Position numbers and translations under genes: made by a program. The notes beneath the pieces were generated by a model. That model was not told the origin of the DNA. It was given only the letters and a program-made list of their open reading frames with translations, and ran no database searches. This document shows, piece after piece, positions 25,729-34,300 of a stretch of 49,743 nucleotides of DNA. Position 1 is the stretch's first letter. Each line of letters starts with the position of its first letter. This DNA comes from Streptomyces roseolilacinus (GTDB lineage Bacteria; Actinomycetota; Actinomycetes; Streptomycetales; Streptomycetaceae): the NCBI RefSeq assembly GCF_014649335.1, contig NZ_BMSV01000019.1:1-49743 (forward strand), given 5' to 3'.

Positions 25729-26444
25729 TGCTCGGAATACGGTCGGCACGTGCCCCGCGCGGGCTGTTCGGCCCGCGCCACGCGGGGCACAGCGTCGCCG
25801 AGGACGGCATGGGCGCCCTGTCCCTGCCGGTCGGCGACGACGGCGTGGTCATCGGGGACGACGCGGAGGGCAACCCGCGCATCGTGGGCTTCCACCGCTC
25901 CACCCCGTACGACGTGCTGCTCATCGGCGGCCTGTGGACGGCGCAGGTGCTGGCGCTGCGCGCGGCGGGCACAGGCGCCCGGGTCGCGGTCGAGACCGGC
26001 CGGGCGCAGGCGTGGACGGCGCTGGCGCACGCGGCCGGCGCGGGCCTGGAGTGCGTCACGCTGCACGACGTGGGCCGGGTGCCGCCGATGGGCGCCACGG
26101 TCGGCAGCCCGGTCGTGGTCGTCCGCGACTGCGGCATGCGGCCGCCGCGGGGCCGGGTCGTGTCGTCGCCGTGGCAGTCGGTGCTGACGCTGCTGCCGTA
26201 CCTGAGCCCGGTCGCGCCCCGGTTGATGCGCGCCGCGACGCTCGTGGGCGTGCAGCGGGTCTCCCCGCAGGAGGCCGAGCAGATCGGCCGGATCCTGGGG
26301 CTGGCCCGGGCCGAGTACGAGGCCCTGCCGACGCTCGCGGACGGTGTGACGCTGTGGTGCGCGGGGCGGGAGCGGCACTGGGTGATGACGAGCGGCACCG
26401 ACGCGGAGACGGGTCTGCTGGGCGCGGCCCGGCGGATGGACTGA
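25728..26444 (+). CDS. Unknown protein cotranscribed with eccE
   Basis: This 238-aa soluble protein is one base overlapped with eccE (TGATG); a GTG one codon earlier (25725) is an alternative start. It looks alpha/beta, with a glycine-rich segment (DVLLIGGLWTAQVLALRAAGTGARVAVETGRAQAW) that resembles a nucleotide-binding fold but lacks a standard P-loop. There is no signal or membrane segment. Translational coupling to eccE points to a cytosolic helper of the secretion complex; I know of no described function. Confidence 0.85.
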   Translation: MLGIRSARAPRGLFGPRHAGHSVAEDGMGALSLPVGDDGVVIGDDAEGNPRIVGFHRSTPYDVLLIGGLWTAQVLALRAAGTGARVAVETGRAQAWTALAHAAGAGLECVTLHDVGRVPPMGATVGSPVVVVRDCGMRPPRGRVVSSPWQSVLTLLPYLSPVAPRLMRAATLVGVQRVSPQEAEQIGRILGLARAEYEALPTLADGVTLWCAGRERHWVMTSGTDAETGLLGAARRMD

Positions 26445-26619
26445 GAGCCGTCGAGGGGTCCGGGGCCGTCTGTCAAGTGGCCCGGCCCCCAAGGTGCGTC
26501 CGGCCCTAGGATGCCGGGGACGTGACGCGGCCCGTGGCCGCGGTCGGCGTCGCCGTCGACCGGGCGGGGCCCCCGAAGGGGGCACGTCCGTCCCAGCCGT
26601 TACCGAAAGGACTCGAGCG

Positions 26620-26853
26620 ATGGGCAGCGCACAGGAGAAGGACGAGTTGTACGCCCTCGACATCTCCGGGGTGGAGTGGCACGGCGCGCCGGGCACCAGC
26701 CCCGACGAGGAGCGCGTCGAGATCGCCCACCTGCCCGGCGGCGCGGTCGCCATGCGGTCGTCGCTGGACCCGGACACGGTCCTCCGCTACACGGAGGCGG
26801 AGTGGCGGGCGTTCGTCCTGGGCGCGCGTGACGGGGAGTTCGACCTGAAGTGA
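26620..26853 (+). CDS. DUF397 domain protein
   Basis: This 77-aa protein matches the DUF397 pattern in its second half (VEIAHLPGGAVAMRSSLDPDTVLRYTEAEWRAFVLGARDGEFD). In Streptomyces such proteins usually sit beside an XRE-type helix-turn-helix regulator and modulate it, as with WhiJ-like modules. No such regulator is present here, which is unusual. The ATG at 26620 has GAAAGGA about 8 nt upstream. A perfect small hairpin (26569-26583) precedes it and a strong terminator follows. Confidence 0.88.
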   Translation: MGSAQEKDELYALDISGVEWHGAPGTSPDEERVEIAHLPGGAVAMRSSLDPDTVLRYTEAEWRAFVLGARDGEFDLK

Positions 26854-26877
26854 GCCGCCGGCGGTGCGGCGGTGGCG

Positions 26878-26915
26878 GCGGACCCCGCGGCCCGGGATCC
26901 CCGGGCGGGGTCCGC
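26878..26915 (+). terminator. Terminator after the DUF397 gene
   Basis: A 10-bp GC stem (26878-26887 with 26906-26915) encloses an inner CCCGGG/CCCGGG hairpin, 25 nt past the stop. Confidence 0.75.
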
Positions 26916-27113
26916 TTCCGCGCGGGAGGGGCGGCGACAGCCGGTCGAGACCTGATTGTTGGATAGGCCGTACGGGTGTGCGGGCCTGTGAAGCGTTGTC
27001 AGTACGGGGGCTTTTGGCGGCTTTTGCCGCGCCCGGTCTTCACGCAGGGACATCGGCGCGTCACATGGCGGTGAGGATCGCCGCGCCGGGGGCGCCCTCG
27101 TGGACCGACGGGC

Positions 27114-27144
27114 CTGACACGCGGGTGCCGTCGGCGATTAGGGT
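27114..27144 (+). promoter_or_regulatory. Probable promoter of the EspI-like gene
   Basis: CTGACA (27114-27119) and TAGGGT (27139-27144) match the principal sigma consensus well; the 19-bp spacing is one base longer than ideal. Confidence 0.4.
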
Positions 27145-27272
27145 GGGAAGGGCCGGCCGACGACCCCACGCGAGCGTGCGGTACCCGCGGGGGAGGGCCG
27201 GGCCACGGACGACAGGAACGGTCGCCCACACCCATGACGGCACCAGGGTGCTCGACCACACCAGGAGGCAAA

Positions 27273-30200
27273 GTGAACGGCGATCGGGACGAGATCCACC
27301 GGGGATGGAACGCTCCTCCCGTCGACGATCCGTCCGACGTGGACGCCGCCGAGATGACGGGGGAGTTCACCATCGACTACACCCCGCCCGCCTGGTACAC
27401 GCAGAACGCCGGGGGTTCGGACGCCTCGTCGCCGGGTGCGACGCCGCCTCCCCCGCCGCCGACCGGGCAGCCCCTCGCCGTTCCCGGTCTGCCGCAGGAC
27501 GGCGGTTTCCAGCCGAACCCCACGCCGCCGCCCGTGCCGCCCGCCCCGCCCGCGGGATACCCGGCGCCTTCGGCGTACCCGGCTCCCCCGGTGCCCGAGC
27601 CGGCCGCGCCCTCCCTGCCCCTGCCCGCCCCCGCGGCGCAGCCGTTCGGCGGCGGTGACGTGGAGGGCGGGGCGACGATGCGCTTCTCCCCCGCCGAGCT
27701 GAAGCAGGAGATGGACGAGATCGCGCAGCGCGCGGAGGCCGAGGCCGAGGCCGAGGCGGGCGAGAGCGCCGAGGACGGTGGTGCGGCGGGGAGCGGCGCC
27801 GACGCGCCGCGGAGCGCCGTCGCCCCGGACGAGGAGGGGGCGCCGGCCGACGCCGCCGCGACCGGGGGACCGGAGGGCGACGACCGGGCCGACGGGTCCG
27901 GCGCCGACGCGAAGCCGCAGGACGAGGCGGCGCCGGAGGGTGCCGGCCCCGGTGACGGTGACGGTCCTGATGCCGGTGCCGGTGCCGGTGCCGGTTCTGA
28001 CGCCGGTGCCGGGGATGCCGGCGACCGGAGTGGCGAGCCGGTCGACGGCGGTGAGGACCCGGCGTCCGGCGACCGGCCGGCGGACGCCGCGTCCGCGCAG
28101 GACTCCGCGCCGGTGGCCGGCGAGCCCGCGCCGCAGCCGTGGTCGCCGCAGCCCGCCCCGCAGGACGTCCAGGGCGGTGGGCCGGCCGCGCCGGGCCTGC
28201 CGCCGCTGCCGCCCGCCTTCCAGCCGGCGGCGCCGGCCGGGGCGCAGCAGTGGCCCGCACCGGCACCCGGCACCGACCAGCCGGCTCCGCCCGCCCCGGT
28301 GCCCGCGCCCGCGTGGCCGGGGGCGGCTCCCGTACCCGGCGCGCCCCAGCAGCCGGCGGCGTTCCCGGACCCGCAGGCCCCCGCGCAGCCGGACGGGTAC
28401 GGCTTCCCCCACCCGCACGCCCAGGCCCCCGCGCCCCAGGCCCAGCAGCCCACGGGCGGATACGGCTTCCCCCAGGGCCAGGCACCGGAACAGCCCCAGC
28501 CGACCCCGCACCCCCACCCGTACGGCACACCGCAGGGGCAGGCGCCCCAGCCGGGCGCCCCCGCGCAGCCGGACGGGTACGGCTTCCCCCACCCGCACGC
28601 CCAGGCCCCCGCGCCCCAGGCCCAGCAGCCCCCGGGCGGATACGGCTTCCCGCAGGACCAGGCACCGGAACAGCCCCAGCCGACCCCGCACCCCCACCCC
28701 TACGGCACGCCACAGGGGCAGGCGCCCCAGCCGGGCGCCCCCGCGCAGCCCGGCCAGCCCGGCCAGCCGCAGGGCGGGTACGGCGTACCGGGCCAGCCCG
28801 GCCAGCCCGGCCACCCCCAGGGCGGGTACGGCTTCCCGCACCCCCAGGGGCAGGCCCAGCCCCAGGCGTCCTCCCCCGCGCCCGCCGCCGATCCCCGTAC
28901 CGGTGCCGCCTGGCCCTCCCCGGTGACGCACGACCAGCGGCAGCCGTCGGTGCCGGGCGCCCCGCTCGGGTACACGGCGGCGGTCGAGCTGTCCTCGGAC
29001 CGGCTGCTCCGCAACACCAAGCAGAAGCCCAAGAGCAGCCGCAACCCCTCCGCCGGCTCCCGCTTCAAGCTCGGCGGCAAGAAGGAGGAGGCGGAGCGGC
29101 AGCGCAAGCTCCAGCTGATCCGCACGCCCGTCCTGTCCTGCTACCGGATCGCCGTCATCTCCCTCAAGGGCGGCGTCGGCAAGACCACGACGACGACCGC
29201 GCTCGGCGCCACCCTCGCCAGTGAGCGGCAGGACAAGATCCTGGCCATCGACGCGAACCCGGACGCCGGCACGCTCGGCCGCCGCGTGCGGCGCGAGACC
29301 GGCGCGACCATCCGCGACCTGGTCCAGGCGATCCCGTACCTCAACTCCTACATGGACATCCGCCGGTTCACCTCGCAGGCGCCCTCCGGTCTGGAGATCA
29401 TCGCCAACGACGTGGACCCGGCCGTCTCCACCACGTTCAACGACGCCGACTACCGGCGGGCGATCGACGTGCTCGGCCGCCAGTACCCGGTGATCCTCAC
29501 CGACTCCGGCACGGGTCTGCTGTACAGCGCCATGCGCGGTGTGCTCGACCTCGCCGACCAGTTGATCATCATCTCGACGCCGTCCGTCGACGGCGCCTCC
29601 AGCGCGTCCACCACGCTGGACTGGCTCTCCGCGCACGGGTACGCCGAGTTGGTGCAGCGTTCCCTCACCGTCATCTCGGGGGTCCGCGAGACCGGAAAGA
29701 TGATCAAGGTGGAGGACATCGTCCAGCACTTCGAGACGCGCTGCCGGGGCGTCGTCGTGGTCCCGTTCGACGAGCACCTGGCGGCGGGCGCCGAGGTCGA
29801 CCTGGACATGATGCGGCCGAAGACGCGGGAGGCGTACTTCAACCTCGCCGCGCTGGTCGCCGAGGACTTCACGCGCGCGCAGCAGGCGCAGGGGCTGTGG
29901 ACCGGTGACGGGCACCACGGCATGCCGCCGCAGATGGCCCCGCCGATGCCGGGCCAGCCCGCCCCGGGCCAGCCGTACGCCGGCCAGGGCCAGCCCGCCC
30001 CGGGCCAGCCGTACGCCGCCCAGCCCCCGTACGGCGGTCAGCCGCCCGTACCGGGGCAGGCCGCGCCCGGGCAGCCGTACGGGCAGCCGCAGCAGGCCCC
30101 CGGCCCGTTCGCCCAGCCGGGCGTGCCGCCGCAGGGCTGGCCGCAGCAGCCCCCGGCCGGCCGGCCGGACCAGCCGCCGCAGCAGCCCCAGCCGGGCGGT

Positions 30201-30314
30201 CAGCAGTCCGGCGGTCAGCAGTACGGCGACCCCAACGTGCCCGCGCCGGCCCCCGCCTGGCCCCAGCAGCCGCCGCAGGCACCGCAGCCACCGCAGGCCC
30301 CGCCCCAGGAGTGA
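27273..30314 (+). CDS. EspI-like protein: Pro/Gln-rich regions flanking a MinD/ParA-type ATPase
   Basis: The 1013-aa protein starts at the GTG at 27273 (AGGAGG 4 nt upstream). Residues 1-60 contain a compact block (MTGEFTIDYTPPAWY). Then come a long Pro/Ala/Gly/Asp/Gln-rich region to about 590, a basic linker, and a MinD-type ATPase from about 625 with the deviant Walker A KGGVGKTT (Lys632, Lys637) and ILAIDANPDAGTLG. A Gly-Gln-Pro-rich tail follows from about 890. Mycobacterial EspI of ESX-1 has the same plan, a proline-rich N-terminus plus a MinD-like domain, and links secretion to ATP level; a similar role here is inference. The Pro/Gln region contains a 180-bp tandem duplication. Confidence 0.88.
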   Translation: MNGDRDEIHRGWNAPPVDDPSDVDAAEMTGEFTIDYTPPAWYTQNAGGSDASSPGATPPPPPPTGQPLAVPGLPQDGGFQPNPTPPPVPPAPPAGYPAPSAYPAPPVPEPAAPSLPLPAPAAQPFGGGDVEGGATMRFSPAELKQEMDEIAQRAEAEAEAEAGESAEDGGAAGSGADAPRSAVAPDEEGAPADAAATGGPEGDDRADGSGADAKPQDEAAPEGAGPGDGDGPDAGAGAGAGSDAGAGDAGDRSGEPVDGGEDPASGDRPADAASAQDSAPVAGEPAPQPWSPQPAPQDVQGGGPAAPGLPPLPPAFQPAAPAGAQQWPAPAPGTDQPAPPAPVPAPAWPGAAPVPGAPQQPAAFPDPQAPAQPDGYGFPHPHAQAPAPQAQQPTGGYGFPQGQAPEQPQPTPHPHPYGTPQGQAPQPGAPAQPDGYGFPHPHAQAPAPQAQQPPGGYGFPQDQAPEQPQPTPHPHPYGTPQGQAPQPGAPAQPGQPGQPQGGYGVPGQPGQPGHPQGGYGFPHPQGQAQPQASSPAPAADPRTGAAWPSPVTHDQRQPSVPGAPLGYTAAVELSSDRLLRNTKQKPKSSRNPSAGSRFKLGGKKEEAERQRKLQLIRTPVLSCYRIAVISLKGGVGKTTTTTALGATLASERQDKILAIDANPDAGTLGRRVRRETGATIRDLVQAIPYLNSYMDIRRFTSQAPSGLEIIANDVDPAVSTTFNDADYRRAIDVLGRQYPVILTDSGTGLLYSAMRGVLDLADQLIIISTPSVDGASSASTTLDWLSAHGYAELVQRSLTVISGVRETGKMIKVEDIVQHFETRCRGVVVVPFDEHLAAGAEVDLDMMRPKTREAYFNLAALVAEDFTRAQQAQGLWTGDGHHGMPPQMAPPMPGQPAPGQPYAGQGQPAPGQPYAAQPPYGGQPPVPGQAAPGQPYGQPQQAPGPFAQPGVPPQGWPQQPPAGRPDQPPQQPQPGGQQSGGQQYGDPNVPAPAPAWPQQPPQAPQPPQAPPQE
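28381..28740 (+). repeat. Two tandem 180-bp (60-codon) repeats inside the EspI-like gene
   Basis: Copies 28381-28560 and 28561-28740 differ at six positions by my count (about 97% identity). The first 13 bases recur once more at 28741. Reading frame is kept. Confidence 0.9.
29951..30018 (+). repeat. 36-bp tandem repeat in the C-terminal tail of the EspI-like gene
   Basis: A 32-bp stretch at 29951-29982 recurs exactly at 29987-30018, a 12-residue period (GQPAPGQPYAGQ). Confidence 0.8.
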
Positions 30315-30326
30315 GAGCGGCAGCGA

Positions 30327-30362
30327 GAAGGGCCCGCACCGTCTCCACGGTGCGGGCCCTTC
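30327..30362. terminator. Bidirectional terminator between the EspI-like gene and ribF
   Basis: A perfect 16-bp stem (GAAGGGCCCGCACCGT arms) with a CTCC loop lies 12 nt after the plus-strand stop and 11 nt after the ribF stop. Confidence 0.88.
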
Positions 30363-30372
30363 CTCGTACGCC

Positions 30373-31326
30373 TCACCGGGCGTCGTACTCCCCGGTCAGC
30401 TCGCGGCAGCGCTTCACGTCGTCCGCGATGGCCTCCAGCAGCGCCTCGATCGAGTCGAACTTCTCCTGGCCCCGCACGTAGGCGAGGAAGTCGACGGCCA
30501 CGTGCAGCCCGTACAGGTCCAGGCCGACGCGGTCGATGGCGTACGCCTCGACGGTCCGCTCGGTCCCGTCGAACTGGGGGTTCGTACCGACGGAGATGGC
30601 CGCCGGCATCCGCTCGCCGTCCGCGGTCAGCCAGCCGGCGTAGACGCCGTCGGCGGGGATGGCCGTGTGCGGCAGGGTCTCCACGTTCGCCGTCGGGTAG
30701 CCCAGCTCGCGGCCGCGCTGGGCGCCGCGGACGACGACGCCCTCGACGCGGTGCGGGCGGCCCAGGATCTCGGCGGCGCCCGCGACGTCGCCCTCGCCCA
30801 CCAGGCGCCGGGTCAGCGTCGACGAGAACGGCTGCCCGCCGCCCGCCGCCCCGGTCACGTACAGGTCGACGACCTCGACCTCGTAGTCGTAGGTGGCGCC
30901 CAGCTCCGCGAGGTAGTCGACGGTGCCGGCGGCGCGGTGGCCGAAGCGGAAGTTGGGGCCCTCGACGACCACGCGCGCGTGGAGCTTGTCGACGAGGACC
31001 TTCACGATGAAGTCGGCCGGCGACAGCTTCGAGAACTCGGTCGTGAACGGCAGGATCAGCACGGCGTCGACGCCCAGCTCCGCCATCAGCTCCGCCCGGC
31101 GGTGGTGCGGGGCGAGCAGCGGCGGGTGGCTGCCGGGGCGGACGACCTCGGAGGGGTGCGGGTCGAAGGTGACGACGACGGCGGGGACGCCCAGCTCCCG
31201 GGCGCGCTCCACGGCCCGGCCGATGATCAACTGGTGCCCGCGGTGGACGCCGTCGTAGGAACCGATGGTGACGACGCTGCGCCCCCAGTCCTGGGGAATC
31301 TCCTCCAAGCCTCGCCAGCGCTGCAC
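30373..31326 (-). CDS. ribF: Bifunctional riboflavin kinase / FAD synthetase
   Basis: RibF converts riboflavin to FMN and then FAD. The 317 aa have the N-terminal nucleotidyltransferase motif GSYDGVHRGH (residues 22-31) and the C-terminal riboflavin kinase signature GRELGYPTANV. The length is normal. The GTG at 31326 has GAGGAG 8 nt upstream. It is 40 nt downstream of the large pseudo-protease gene on the same strand, and the pair lies beyond truB, as usual in actinobacteria. Confidence 0.95.
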   Translation of the reverse strand: MQRWRGLEEIPQDWGRSVVTIGSYDGVHRGHQLIIGRAVERARELGVPAVVVTFDPHPSEVVRPGSHPPLLAPHHRRAELMAELGVDAVLILPFTTEFSKLSPADFIVKVLVDKLHARVVVEGPNFRFGHRAAGTVDYLAELGATYDYEVEVVDLYVTGAAGGGQPFSSTLTRRLVGEGDVAGAAEILGRPHRVEGVVVRGAQRGRELGYPTANVETLPHTAIPADGVYAGWLTADGERMPAAISVGTNPQFDGTERTVEAYAIDRVGLDLYGLHVAVDFLAYVRGQEKFDSIEALLEAIADDVKRCRELTGEYDAR

Positions 31327-31365
31327 TGTGACCGCTCCTCGCCCGAACCCGTGTACGTCAGTACG

Positions 31366-34300
31366 TCATGACCGATACGCAGGACTAAGGGTGCCATGCC
31401 CGCGGGGTTCGCTCCGCATCGGCATCGCGGCCCGTACCCGCCCGGCCACGGCCGCGGTCCCGTCGCCCGGCCGCGGCGCGGCGAGCCGCTCGACCGCGCG
31501 GCGGGCGGCGGGTCCGGCGAGGGCCGCCCACCGGCGCGGCTCCCCGGCGAACCAGCCGCCCAGCAGCGCGGCGAAGCCGGGGACCTCACCGGCCAGCTCG
31601 GCCAGCCGCCGGTCGAGGCACTCCGCGCCCTCGGGCGTACGGGCCAGCAGCTCGCCGCTCGCGAGGACCAGGTCCCGGGTGCGGGCCTCCGGGCGTCCCG
31701 CCGCTCCGCGGGCGGCGGCCCGCAGCAGCGCCTCCGGCACGGCGGGGTCGGGGTGCTCGTCCCGCTCCAGGTGGAGGAGTACGTCGAGGAGTTCACCGCG
31801 CAGGGCCCGCGACACGGGTGTGCCGGGCGCCGCCAGGACCGGGGCCAGCGCGGCGCGCACCCCGGCGGGGCGGCCCCGCAGCAGGTCGGTGACGAGCGGG
31901 GACAGGACGGCGCGGGCGGCGGGGCCCTGCTCCAGGCGCCGGTCGACGTGGGCGGCGGCGTGCGCGGCGCCCTCGGGGTGCCGGTCGACGTACCCGCGGA
32001 CGAGGGCGGCGGCGCGGCGGGCGAGCACGGGGCCGGGCACGTCGGCCAGCGCGTCGAGGACGTCGGCGGCCGCGGCGGGGTCACCGCCGTGCAACCGGGC
32101 GTGGAAGGAGGCGAGGACCGGCTCGGGGTGGGTGGTGAGCGCGGCGGTCAGCGTCCGGGCGGGCAGCCCGGGGTCGCCGGCCCGGAACGTCGCGAGGGCC
32201 TGCGGCAGGTGGCGGGCGCGGCTGTGCGGGTCGCGGACGAGGACGGCGAGGGCCGCGCCGTGCAGGGCCCGGTCGCCGGGGCGGGCGAGGAGGGCGAGGG
32301 CGGCGTACCGCAGGAGTTCGCGGTCGGCGTCGGCGGTGACGCGGGCGGCGAGGAGCGGCCCGTACGCGGCCGCGGCGACGCGGCGGGCGGGGCGCGCGTC
32401 GTCGTGCGCCCAGCGGTCGACCGCGCGGCACAGTGCGGCGGGGTCGTCGTGGACGAGGCCGGTGAGGAGTTCGTCGGCGCGCGGGTGGGCGGTGGTGACG
32501 AGGGCCTCGCACAGGTCGTCGGCGGCGAGGTCCCGGTGGGTGTGGAGCAGGGCCTGGGCGACGCCGGCGACGGTGGGCCGGACGTGGGACCCCGGTTCGG
32601 CGGGCAGCGGCCTCTCGTCGGTGAACCACCGGCACAGCAGGGGCTGTACGCCGCGCGGGTCGGCGGCCAGGCGCCGGGCGACGGCCTCCAGGTAGCCGGG
32701 GCGGCGCGGGGTGCGGGGCGGGGCGTCGGCGGGCAGGACGCGCCGCAGGAGGTCCATGCGCTCGTCCTCGCCGAGGCGCAGCCGCTCCCAGAAGGGCGCC
32801 CCGTACGCGCCGGGGCCGCCGGCAGCCGGACCCTCCGTGAGGCGCGCGGCCAGCAGGCGCAGGACACCGGTGTACGGCCGGGCGTCCCGGACGCGCAGCA
32901 GGGTGTCCCGCAGCAACCGGCCCGCCCACCAGCGGGCGTCGGCGGTCGGGCCCCCGTGGTGGACGAGCCGTTCCAGGCGCCGCGCGAGCGCCCCGCTGCC
33001 CCGGTCCCGTTCCATCAGCAGCAGCGCCCGCACCACGACACCGACCCGGTGCGGGGGCACCCCCGCCGGGCGCCGCGCGGGGGCGCCGGACGGGTCCGGG
33101 CGGCCGGCCGCGTCGGCGGGGTGCGGGGACGCGCCCGCACTCCCGGACGGGGGCGCCCACTCCGGCGGGTCGGCGTACCCGGACGGGGTGGCGTACCCGG
33201 GGTGGCCGGTGTACCCGGACGGAACGGCACGGCCGTGCGGCACGGTCGTCCCGGGCGGCACGGTCGTCCCGGCCGGGGCGGCGTACCCGGGCAGAGGGGT
33301 CCGGCCCGGCGGGGCGGCGTACCCCGTCGGGTGGGGTCCGGGAGCGCCGCCGTGGTCGAGCGGGGCGGGCGCGCAGGAGTACCCGTGCTGTGCCGTCCCC
33401 CCCGGCGGGAAGGCGTACCCGCCCGGCACGGCCCGGCCCGGCGCACCGCCGTACGCGGGCGGGGCGGGCCGGCCCGGCGGAACGGCGTGCCCCGGTGGGA
33501 CCGGGTGCCCGGACAGGAGCGCGTGCCCGGGGAGGAGCGCGTCGCACGGTCCGGCCGCGTGGCCGCCGTGACCGGTGGCCGGCTCCGGCCGGGCCATGGG
33601 CGGAGAGGAGGCGCGGCCCACCGGCCGCGCCCACCCCGGCCCCGGCCCCGGCCCCGCCTGCCCCGGCGGTACCGGCGGGGCAGGCGGGATCGCGTGCCGG
33701 GTCGGGCGCGGGGGCAGGGCGGCCGGAGCCGGGCCGGCGGCCGCGATCGCCGCCGCCGGCCCGCGCGTACGGGCCGGCGGTGTGCACGGCAGGCGGTCCG
33801 GGGGCGGGGCGGCGTCGTGGCGGGTGTGCACCAGGGCGTCCAGGGCCGCGTCCACGTCGATGTGCGCGGCCTGGAGCCAGTCGCCGAACTCCTCGTCCGC
33901 GAAGCGGTATCCGGTGCCCGCCGCGACCAGCAGCCCCTCCGTGAGCACGGCCGGCGCCCAGCCGGTGTCCCACGGGAACAGGTCCTCGAACGCGGCCCGG
34001 TCCAGTCCGCCGTGACCGGGGCCGAGGCAGCGCCGTGCCGCCTCGTGGACGCGGCCGGCGACCTGGGCGGCGAGGCCGCGCACCTGCGCCTCCGGCGGCG
34101 CCGGCCGGCGCCCGGCGGCGACGCGGTGGGCGACGCGCAGGCACAGCAGGTCCAGGTGGGCGGCGAAGACGTCGGCCCGCCCGGCCCGCCCCGGTACGGC
34201 GCCGGGAAGGGCGGCCCGTACGTCCGCGAGGAGCCGCAGCACCAGCGGGTGGCCCGCGTCGGCCGCCGCGAGGGCCCCGGCGGGCAGCCCGTACCGTGCG

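Larger units (their letters stand above)
26854..27272 (+). other. Intergenic region before the EspI-like gene (419 bp)
   Basis: It begins with the DUF397 terminator (26878-26915) and ends with a probable promoter (27114-27144) and about 120 nt of leader. Between them is somewhat A+T-richer DNA, around TTGTTGGATAGGCC at 26956-26969, with no ORF. Confidence 0.5.

Noticed and set aside
23913..26777. A 954-aa minus-strand frame over eccE and its partner
   Set aside because: It is opposite EccE, the 238-aa gene and the DUF397 gene; the translation is Ser/Arg/Pro-rich noise.
28381..28740. Regular repeats considered as a CRISPR array
   Set aside because: The units are 180 bp, contiguous, in frame and protein-coding; there are no spacers.
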